9,206 nt of DNA from Clostridia bacterium (GTDB lineage Bacteria > Bacillota > Clostridia > Oscillospirales > CAG-272). The position numbers and the translations under genes are program-made. Positions 1 to 3,712 of the stretch are shown piece by piece. Location: positions 1 through 9,206 of the forward strand of contig JAGBXH010000407.1 in the NCBI GenBank assembly GCA_017629395.1. The letters run 5' to 3'. Within the stretch, counting starts at the first letter, position 1; every line of letters begins with the position of its first letter. A model generated the notes under the pieces. It made no database searches, was not told the DNA's origin, and worked only from the letters and a program-made list of their open reading frames with translations.

Positions 1-169
1 ACACGTCGAAGAGTCTTGAAAGAAGCTTGAGAGTTTCGGTGTTAGGGATCGTTTCACCGTTCTCCCAACGACTGACTGCCTGGCGAGTGACGAATACCTC
101 TTCGGCAAGCTCCTCCTGGGAGAGCCCGTGCTTTGTTCTGAGTTCAAGGATAATATCTTTGGTTTCCAT
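1..169 (-). CDS. XRE-family helix-turn-helix regulator, N-terminal part (runs off the left edge)
   Basis: Read on the minus strand from the ATG at 169, the first 56 residues form a classical Cro/CI-type HTH. It starts METKDIILELRTKHGLSQEE, then the second helix LAEEVFVTRQAVSRWENGE and then IPNTETLKLLSRLFDV. The QEELAE turn, the recognition helix TRQAVSRWENG and the following IPNTETL are diagnostic of XRE regulators. The start is supported by an AAAGGCGG-like ribosome binding site about 7 bases upstream and by a promoter at 200-228. The C-terminal part lies outside the window, so any membrane or sensor domain cannot be seen; many clostridial proteins with this N-terminus carry a DUF or transmembrane tail. 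Its target is unknown; it probably binds near its own promoter. Confidence 0.88.
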   Translation of the reverse strand, partial: METKDIILELRTKHGLSQEELAEEVFVTRQAVSRWENGETIPNTETLKLLSRLFDV

Positions 170-199
170 ACGATTACCGCCTTTGATTTCTGTGCATTT

Positions 200-228
200 A
201 TTATATCATATCTCGGCACAAATCGCAA
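200..228 (-). promoter_or_regulatory. Sigma-A-type promoter for the left-edge XRE gene
   Basis: On the minus strand a perfect -10 TATAAT (200-205) is preceded at exactly 17 bp by TTGCGA (223-228), a 4/6 match to TTGACA. The expected start of transcription is near 193, about 25 bases before the XRE start codon. It follows the terminator at 263-296, so the XRE gene is probably its own transcription unit. Confidence 0.6.
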
Positions 229-262
229 GCAACGCGTTGTTGCCTTTGGGGTGTTTGTACGG

Positions 263-296
263 AAAACCGCCGAGGAATCAAGCGAAACCTCAGCGG
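263..296 (-). terminator. Rho-independent terminator after the 54-aa gene
   Basis: On the minus strand CCGCTGAGG (288-296) pairs with CCTCGGCGG (267-275), a 9-bp stem with one G-U wobble and a 12-base loop, followed by TTTT (263-266). It begins 11 bases beyond the stop of the 308-472 gene and separates it from the XRE gene promoter. Confidence 0.55.
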
Positions 297-307
297 CGTT
301 CTGGTTT

Positions 308-472
308 TCAATTGCTCCAAATAACGATTTTTCTACTGATGTCATCGCACTTGCGGTTCACTTTTTCAAGCTGTAGAATAAGCTCAATCAAGAGTTCCTT
401 TTCGCTCATGTGTGATAGTCGTTCTCGCTCTGCCTCTTCGTTGAGCGGAGCCTGTCTGTTGAACCAACCCAC
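308..472 (-). CDS. Small acidic/helical protein of unknown function, 54 aa (GTG start)
   Basis: A 54-residue reading frame starts with GTG at 472 behind a near-perfect AAGGAGG ribosome binding site 5 bases upstream. That site overlaps the TAA stop of the HNH reading frame (482-484), so the two were probably translationally coupled. The protein starts MGWFNRQAPLNEEAERERLS. Its middle, MSEKELLIELILQLEKVNRK, is an amphipathic heptad-like helix with leucine/isoleucine spacing. It ends CDDISRKIVIWSN. There is no signal peptide, membrane segment or recognised domain. Small coiled-coil proteins of this sort are common next to HNH genes in prophages and integrative elements, but I do not recognise a named family. 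A terminator follows at 263-296. An ATG at codon 22 (MSEKELL) is an alternative start but lacks a comparable binding site. Confidence 0.62.
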   Translation of the reverse strand: MGWFNRQAPLNEEAERERLSHMSEKELLIELILQLEKVNRKCDDISRKIVIWSN

Positions 473-481
473 TTTTCCTCC

Positions 482-793
482 TTACAGTTCCACAATTTCA
501 TATTCTGTTCGTGTTCCTTTGACACGTTCTGCGCGAAAGTATTTTCCGTTCGCTTTCCAATGAGGGAAGCTATTGGCTTTCTATTCGTTGGTATCACGAT
601 GGCAAATTTCGATATTTCCGAGAACGTCGCATCCACCTGCTGACAAAGGTCTTATGTGGTCGAGTGTTGGGTGATAGTCGCTGTTAGGATCGCCGCAGGC
701 TGACTTTTTCATCAGCCGTCCAGCATAATCATATACGCTTTCTTTTCTGCCGTAAAACTCATTCCACACGTCTATGGTTCGATACTTCGACAT
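482..793 (-). pseudogene. HNH endonuclease gene interrupted by an in-frame amber codon
   Basis: The frame opens at the ATG at 793 behind AAAGGAGG 8 bases upstream and stays in one frame for 103 codons to TAA at 482-484. The only interruption is TAG at 581-583, codon 71. Before it lies the HNH core: GRLMKKSACG near residues 25-34, then LDHIRPLSAGG (44-54; catalytic-type His 46), then GNIEICHRDTN (59-69). After the TAG the frame continues with KANSFPHWKANGKYFRAERV and ends KGTRTEYEIVEL, the usual C-terminal strand region of this roughly 100-aa phage/mobile-element HNH family. Relatives normally read NEEKA or similar here, so the TAG most simply replaces a GAG/CAG/AAG codon. HNH proteins are metal-dependent DNA nickases or nucleases, used by phages in packaging and by mobile elements. 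The product is either a 70-aa truncated protein with the main HNH residues, or full length if amber is read through. Confidence 0.78.
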
Positions 794-855
794 TTTGATT
801 ACCTCCTTTCTATGAGTTCAATTAATTATCTCATAAAAAGGTCATTTTGTCTGTG

Positions 856-867
856 AACCACGTGGTT
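856..867. promoter_or_regulatory. Perfect 12-bp palindrome, possible operator
   Basis: AACCACGTGGTT is a perfect palindrome in the gap between the small XRE gene (its terminator starts at 870) and the HNH gene start at 793. Its position about 60 bases upstream of the HNH start codon fits an operator for a nearby dimeric regulator such as the XRE protein of 889-1104. There is no good TATAAT/TTGACA pair next to it, so the role is inferred from symmetry and position only. Confidence 0.35.
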
Positions 868-869
868 AC

Positions 870-911
870 AAAAAGCAAAAGACACCCCTCAAAAAGGGAT
901 GTCTTTTGCTT
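870..911 (-). terminator. Strong terminator hairpin overlapping the end of the small XRE gene
   Basis: On the minus strand AAGCAAAAGACATCCC (896-911) pairs along 16 bp with GGGGTGTCTTTTGCTT (873-888), with one G-U wobble. The 7-base loop TTTTTGA contains the XRE stop codon. The tail is TTTTT (870-874). The left arm therefore also encodes the last residues of the XRE protein, a very compact arrangement. Confidence 0.75.
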
Positions 912-1104
912 GAACATTGGTTAATTTTATAATTCTTAGCAATGTTCTTGGCTTGGGCTTTCTCTTTCCGCTGCAGTACATATTTACCGCTTCACGACTA
1001 ACTCCAAGTTCCTCAGCAATTTTTTCTTGAGTATATTCGGATTTGTCAATCGCATGGAACAAGAACAATCCCAAGTCGGGATCAATTTTTCTATTTGATT
1101 CCAT
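889..1104 (-). CDS. Small XRE-family HTH regulator, 71 aa
   Basis: The protein starts MESNRKIDPDLGLFLFHAID. Its HTH is TQEKIAEELGVSREAVNMYC (about residues 25-44), followed by SGKRKPKPRTLLRIIKL and a tail ending KDIPF. QEKIAEELGVSREAV is a textbook XRE helix-turn-helix. The protein is essentially a bare DNA-binding domain, as in many mobile-element repressors and antitoxins. I chose the ATG at 1104 because AGGAGG lies 7 bases upstream; a longer frame to 1152 has no ribosome binding site. It has its own consensus promoter (1157-1185) located inside the end of the upstream HEPN-like gene, and a strong terminator overlaps its stop. It could repress the neighbouring 379-aa gene, act as an antitoxin-like partner, or control the HNH gene. 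None of these is shown. Confidence 0.85.
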   Translation of the reverse strand: MESNRKIDPDLGLFLFHAIDKSEYTQEKIAEELGVSREAVNMYCSGKRKPKPRTLLRIIKLTNVQAKDIPF

Positions 1105-1105
1105 A

Positions 1106-1134
1106 ATGCAACCTCCTGGCTTCCGCCGTTGCAT
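1106..1134 (-). promoter_or_regulatory. Leader hairpin placing the XRE ribosome binding site in its loop
   Basis: In the roughly 45-base leader of the small XRE gene, ATGCAAC (minus strand, at 1128-1134) can pair with GTTGCAT (at 1106-1112). This is a 7-bp stem with a 15-base loop. The AGGAGG sits at the base of the loop, with its last G inside the stem, and the stem occupies the spacer just before the ATG. Such a structure could lower translation. Only the complementarity is seen; folding in vivo is inferred. Confidence 0.35.
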
Positions 1135-1156
1135 CCGCTTAGGAAATTGCACAATT

Positions 1157-1185
1157 ATTATATCACATTATGCTCATTATGTCAA
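1157..1185 (-). promoter_or_regulatory. Perfect consensus promoter of the small XRE gene, inside the end of the HEPN-like gene
   Basis: On the minus strand TTGACA (1180-1185), a 17-bp spacer and TATAAT (1157-1162) match the sigma-A consensus in all 12 positions. The -35 box and spacer lie within the last codons of the 1163-2302 gene, and the -10 directly follows its TGA stop. Transcription should start near 1150. The XRE gene can thus be made strongly and independently of the upstream gene. Confidence 0.85.
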
Positions 1186-2302
1186 TGGCTAGATCTTGCG
1201 GTAATGTACAAAGATAAGGCACCATCGTCAAACGATTTTCAAACAATTCCTCAATATAGCAAAAATGGTCAGCAATCAACCTCATGTTAATCCACATAAG
1301 CATTATCTTGATTACATCTCTATCAGTTATGTCCATTACATCATCTTCATAATCACCATGAATTAAAGCATTTCGATTAACGACACCTGGCTGCACTTTC
1401 CCTACCATTTTTTGATAGTAAATATCGATCTTATTCCAAGCTCTCAATTCCCACTCTACATCAATTGCACGATCGAATAACTCTTGAATTTTTTTAGAGC
1501 GTTGAAATCCATTTTTGAATTCTCTTGCCTTTTCCCAAAAGCCTTCAAGTACGTTCGCACACCGTTTGTGTTCACTCTCAAGCAAAGAAAACCAATTTCT
1601 CGCTGCGGTTCTCTGAAAACCGCTTAACATATTACACATTGCAGAATCAATATCCTCTTGTTTTCTACGCAAAGGTTCGCCGGGCATAGAGATCGTGAAA
1701 AATGATTCGAGCAGTGTTTTTGCACTCATATATTCACCGAATATAAAAGAATCCAATACATAATTTGCATCACACTCTTCAGAAAGAAGCGGAAAGTCGG
1801 GAGTTTCAAGAAAATACATCATAACTCCCTCATCTGCCAACTTATCCATCTTGGTCATATACTCTTCAGAAAAGAATGTTTTTCTATCACTGGAGATTTT
1901 AGCATTAAGATTGGATAAAGCAATAAAAAATTCTAAGCAGGCCTTACCGAGTTCAACGTTCATCGCCTCCGCTTCTACCAACTGCGGTATTGTTTTCATA
2001 AGGCGAGTAATGCGCTTACTACCACTATTGGGATTCTGAACCTCATCCGCTATCGCACGTATCTGCTCCGAACGTGTTTCTTTATTTGGCAACTCATCGC
2101 GCAACTCGGGATGTTGCTCAAATAATAAATCCACACCTTCCTTAAATATAGTTCGGTATTTTTCTTCTAGTTCGTAAAATCGATTCTGCTTTGCTTCGCA
2201 GATTATATGTAATTGCCCTTGTTTTTCAATTGCCTCAATCATTTCGGGAGTCATATTATTTCGTTGATTAAGCAAAATCTTTGCATATGCATCAATATCC
2301 AT
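1163..2302 (-). CDS. 379-aa protein of unknown family with a C-terminal HEPN-like R-x4-H motif
   Basis: I do not recognise the family. The protein is soluble, with no signal peptide or membrane segments, and looks almost entirely alpha-helical and charged. Near residues 234-247 is ARNWFSLLESEHKR, a helix of the type found early in HEPN domains. Residues 308-317 read VNRNALIHGD, giving R310-x4-H315-G316, the conserved HEPN motif (R-x4-6-H, typically RN-x3-HG). A final helical segment, DVIKIMLMWINMRLIADHF, follows and matches the usual HEPN layout. In known HEPN proteins (Csm6, RnlA, toxins of HEPN/MNT pairs) this R and H form the RNase active site of a dimer. The N-terminal ~230 residues show no motif and may be a sensor or partner-binding region. 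I chose the ATG at 2302 because of the AAAGAGGTGA upstream and the consensus promoter at 2360-2388; an upstream TTG at 2449 lacks a ribosome binding site and lies before the promoter. An XRE regulator follows. A role in defence or growth arrest is inference. Confidence 0.8.
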   Translation of the reverse strand: MDIDAYAKILLNQRNNMTPEMIEAIEKQGQLHIICEAKQNRFYELEEKYRTIFKEGVDLLFEQHPELRDELPNKETRSEQIRAIADEVQNPNSGSKRITRLMKTIPQLVEAEAMNVELGKACLEFFIALSNLNAKISSDRKTFFSEEYMTKMDKLADEGVMMYFLETPDFPLLSEECDANYVLDSFIFGEYMSAKTLLESFFTISMPGEPLRRKQEDIDSAMCNMLSGFQRTAARNWFSLLESEHKRCANVLEGFWEKAREFKNGFQRSKKIQELFDRAIDVEWELRAWNKIDIYYQKMVGKVQPGVVNRNALIHGDYEDDVMDITDRDVIKIMLMWINMRLIADHFCYIEELFENRLTMVPYLCTLPQDLAIDIMSIM

Positions 2303-2359
2303 AATACCTATCACCTCTTTATCTTTCTGATGTAATGATGTAACATATTCATCTTGAAA

Positions 2360-2388
2360 ATTATACCATATATTCAAAGATTCTTCAA
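2360..2388 (-). promoter_or_regulatory. Promoter of the HEPN-like gene
   Basis: On the minus strand TTGAAG (2383-2388), a 17-bp spacer and TATAAT (2360-2365). It predicts a leader of about 50 bases before the ATG at 2302 and rules out the earlier in-frame TTG start at 2449. Confidence 0.75.
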
Positions 2389-2577
2389 GGCATTTGTGTG
2401 AACACGCATCTTTTCTCAAAAAGCCTTTTTCTTTGTTTATTGCTCCCAAATATTTGGGGAGCGGAAATAGATTTTCAAGGCCTTGACAAACTCAGATTTC
2501 TAAGTTACAATACGACACCGGCGGAAGAAGAAAAAGCCCTTGAGATGGGATGTTACTTCCCTGCTCTCAAAGGCTTA

Positions 2578-2789
2578 TGACCACATGGCTTGACCATGCG
2601 GTTTGGATTCTTATTGACCACATATTTCGGTCGGTTGCTTTCGAGTTGACCACACCGTGTTTTGTTCTTCTGCTTTTCTCCTTGCGGCTGCTACCGCGGT
2701 CGTGATGCTTGGACCGATTTTCAGGTGACCACATTGGCATTTTCGAGGTGCGAGTTTTGACCACATTCTTGACCATAGTGCGGTGTGGA
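2578..2789 (+). repeat. Cluster of TGACCACA direct repeats in a gene-free stretch
   Basis: TGACCACA occurs at 2578, 2615, 2647, 2726 and 2758, and the related TGACCAT at 2591 and 2770, all in the same orientation. The first and last parts are longer imperfect copies of one another (2578-2607 and 2758-2789). Each reads TGACCACAT, 2-3 bases, TTGACCAT, 0-3 bases, GCGGT, then TGGA. Two internal spacings are both exactly 32. The whole 2450-2880 region has no gene I can support: the minus-strand frames across it lack ribosome binding sites and are rich in K/R/S, as expected of chance frames. The cluster sits just inside the tRNA-derived junction, so integrase/excisionase arm sites or a replication/transfer site are possible roles. 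Confidence 0.55.
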
Positions 2790-2848
2790 CTACATGGAAA
2801 CAGTAGTACACGAGAGCACGAAAACGTACGGTTTGGTTGACAGAATAG

Positions 2849-2873
2849 CACTAAAAAGCACTAGATGACACTA
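2849..2873 (+). repeat. Three CACTA copies in exact 10-bp phase beside the tRNA junction
   Basis: CACTA starts at 2849, 2859 and 2869, i.e. once per helical turn, within 20 bases of the tRNA-Pro fragment. Phased short direct repeats flanking an attachment site resemble integrase arm-type sites. With only three 5-bp copies, chance is not excluded. Confidence 0.4.
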
Positions 2874-2888
2874 GAAAAACATAAAAAT

Positions 2889-2938
2889 CGGTCTTGGGGT
2901 GATAGAGGCCGCAAGTTCAAGTCTTGTCACTCAGACCA
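2889..2938 (+). tRNA. 3' half of tRNA-Pro (anticodon GGG), 5' half missing; probable att site
   Basis: Reading back from the CCA end: CCA 2936-2938, discriminator A 2935, acceptor 3' strand CACTCAG 2928-2934, T stem GCAAG/CTTGT (2911-2915/2923-2927) and T loop TTCAAGT (2916-2922). The variable loop is AGGCC (2906-2910). The anticodon loop TTGGGGT (2894-2900) has T33, anticodon GGG (2896-2898) and G37. The 3' anticodon stem is GATAG (2901-2905), and the 5' strand CGGTC (2889-2893) pairs except at one position. G72 implies C1, a hallmark of bacterial tRNA-Pro. No D arm and no CTGAGTG acceptor 5' strand exist upstream. Identity to a tRNA therefore stops at the anticodon stem, a common crossover point for tyrosine integrases. 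It is followed by its own terminator. Confidence 0.75.
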
Positions 2939-2975
2939 AAAATCGGGAGTCGTAAGATTCCCGATTTTTCTTTTT
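2938..2975 (+). terminator. tRNA-Pro terminator
   Basis: AAAAATCGGGA (2938-2948) pairs perfectly with TCCCGATTTTT (2959-2969) around a 10-base loop, followed by more T residues (TCTTTTTC). It starts at the last base of the CCA, as tRNA terminators often do. Confidence 0.8.
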
Positions 2976-2989
2976 CTATAAAGCTTTTA

Positions 2990-3025
2990 GGGCATTTCGG
3001 ATCAATTTCCGAAATGCCCCTTTTT
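2990..3025 (+). terminator. Second rho-independent terminator in tandem
   Basis: GGGCATTTCGGA (2990-3001) pairs with TCCGAAATGCCC (3008-3019), a 12-bp stem with the 6-base loop TCAATT. It is followed by C and TTTTT (3021-3025). No plus-strand gene lies between it and the tRNA terminator, so it may belong to the original tRNA transcript or have insulated a lost gene. Confidence 0.7.
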
Positions 3026-3082
3026 GTCCCCTGTCCCGCAGCTTTTTAAGGGGTGTTACGCAATTTGCTACGCAGGCTCGGA

Positions 3083-3208
3083 TTATTTGGAATGTTCTTT
3101 GGATTTCACTATGATTTTGTAGGCCAAGTCTAACAATTCAAAATCATCGCATTCCGCGACGGCTTGTTTTGTGAGTGTTCTCATAATTTCCAGTTCGGTT
3201 GTGTTCAT
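3083..3208 (-). CDS. Small protein of unknown function, 41 aa
   Basis: The frame begins at the ATG at 3208 (MNTTELEIMRTLTKQAVAEC), continues DDFELLDLAYKIIVKSKEHS and ends K. The stretch FELLDLAYKII-K resembles a short helical motif (ELLDLIYKLLxKS-like) that I associate with tiny conserved proteins of clostridial prophages and elements; no function is known to me. A GAAAGGG ribosome binding site is modest, but a good promoter (TTGATT, 17 bp, TATAAT) lies at 3270-3298, giving a leader of about 55 bases. No terminator with a T-run follows on this strand. It lies between the tRNA remnant and the remains of the hydrolase gene. Confidence 0.6.
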   Translation of the reverse strand: MNTTELEIMRTLTKQAVAECDDFELLDLAYKIIVKSKEHSK

Positions 3209-3269
3209 CTTGATAAACCCTTTCCTATGATAGCATTTTTGTGAATAATAATTTTATTACTCCAAGATA

Positions 3270-3298
3270 ATTATACTGACAAATAGTATGACAATCAA
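3270..3298 (-). promoter_or_regulatory. Promoter of the 41-aa gene
   Basis: On the minus strand TTGATT (3293-3298), 17 bp, TATAAT (3270-3275). The -35 box overlaps the premature stop (TGA, 3295-3297) of the hydrolase fragment, so the junction that truncated the hydrolase lies at this promoter. Confidence 0.65.
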
Positions 3299-3462
3299 GA
3301 CCAGCTTTGAATCTCGTGACGGCTCACGTCAAGCTCCTTGTCCTTGAAGATGGATTTGGGCGTTTTCATGTGCGGCACAGCCATGGCAAGGAATTTCTCG
3401 CTGATGGGCGGTGTGAAATGTGAAAACGGAAAGAATTCACGACTGATTTTATATTTACGCAT
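3295..3462 (-). pseudogene. N-terminal remnant of an alpha/beta-hydrolase-like gene (55 codons)
   Basis: From the ATG at 3462 (AAAGGG about 9 bases upstream) the frame reads MRKYKISREFFPFSHFTPPI, SEKFLAMAVPHMKTPKSIFK and DKELDVSRHEIQSWS, then stops. This resembles the N-terminal approach segment of clostridial alpha/beta hydrolases or esterases, in which a similar stretch leads into the first strand after RxEIxxYxG. The catalytic nucleophile elbow, acid and histidine are all missing, because the family is about 300 residues long. It therefore cannot be an active enzyme. It lies 47 bases downstream of the PAP2 remnant on the same strand, so the two may once have been neighbours. Family assignment is from memory of the N-terminal pattern and is moderate. 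Confidence 0.55.
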
Positions 3463-3509
3463 AACAATTCCCTTTCTTTGTTTACTGCGGTGTTATCAGA
3501 GGCTAATTA

Positions 3510-3647
3510 TTATTTTAGAATATTGCATATTGAAAAATAGGTCGTCACAGATCCTGCACTGAACAACGCACCGCCGATCATATCAGTAATCCAATGCACA
3601 CCCGACACAAGTCTGCCTATGACCATAAAGACAATAAACGCAGCAAT
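3510..3647 (-). pseudogene. C-terminal remnant of a PAP2-family phosphatase (45 codons)
   Basis: The frame reads IAAFIVFMVIGRLVSGVHWI, TDMIGGALFSAGSVTTYFSI and CNILK, then TAA (3510-3512). GRLVSGVHWITDMIGG fits the third PAP2 signature (SR-x3-G-x-H-x3-D), with the catalytic-type His, Asp and hydrophobic membrane helices on either side; the usual SR is GR here. PAP2 enzymes remove phosphate from lipid phosphates such as undecaprenyl pyrophosphate or phosphatidate. The first two signatures and the start codon are missing. The frame stays open further upstream but runs into the hairpin at 3648-3686 and the end of malK, so homology stops near 3647. A gene fragment is the simplest reading. Confidence 0.7.
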
Positions 3648-3695
3648 CGGGCTTGCTTTTCCCTTTTCAAGGGTTAAGCAAGCCCGTATTTTTCT
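3648..3695. terminator. Terminator-like hairpin downstream of malK
   Basis: CGGGCTTGCTT (3648-3658) pairs perfectly with AAGCAAGCCCG (3676-3686). An inner CCC/GGG pair continues the stem. The T-run (TATTTTTCTTT) lies on the plus-strand side. On the minus strand, where the mal operon needs a terminator, the hairpin is followed directly by PAP2-derived sequence instead of T residues. It may be a formerly bidirectional terminator that lost its minus-strand tail, or an mRNA 3'-end stabiliser for the mal operon. Confidence 0.6.
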
Positions 3696-3712
3696 TTGAG
3701 AAATCTTATTGA

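Larger units (their letters stand above)
1..2938. mobile_element. Probable right-hand end of a tRNA-Pro-integrated element (left end outside window)
   Basis: The only boundary seen is the 3' half of tRNA-Pro(GGG) at 2889-2938, which lacks its 5' half, with repeat clusters just inside it. In tRNA-targeted integration the element reconstitutes the intact tRNA at one end and leaves a 3' fragment at the other. The fragment points right, so the element should lie to its left. The contents on that side fit mobile cargo: two XRE regulators, an HNH nuclease gene, a HEPN-like protein and a small unknown protein. No integrase is visible in the window. The stretch 2450-2880 has no credible gene, so this end may be decayed. 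The left boundary is unknown and is given as the window edge. Confidence 0.42.

Noticed and set aside
27..563. 178-codon plus-strand frame across the XRE, 54-aa and HNH genes
   Set aside because: It is antisense to three minus-strand frames with good ribosome binding sites and recognisable HTH and HNH motifs.
406..636. Alternative 76-codon minus-strand frame overlapping the HNH distal half
   Set aside because: The HNH frame continues family-like sequence through the amber codon, whereas this frame has no ribosome binding site or similarity.
2303..2449. N-terminal extension of the HEPN-like protein to a TTG at 2449
   Set aside because: No ribosome binding site at the TTG, and a good promoter lies between it and the ATG at 2302.
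2578..2789. CRISPR array
   Set aside because: Repeats are only 7-8 bases with irregular spacing from 12 to 79.
2567..2851. Minus-strand frames in the repeat region encoding basic, serine-rich peptides
   Set aside because: No ribosome binding site or promoter. Composition is driven by the TGTGGTCA repeats, and I recognise no family. I cannot fully exclude a small gene.
2881..2938. Reading the tRNA fragment as tRNA-Leu with a long variable arm
   Set aside because: The GGGGTGATA string first suggested it, but the GGG anticodon loop, 5-base variable loop and G72 fit tRNA-Pro exactly.
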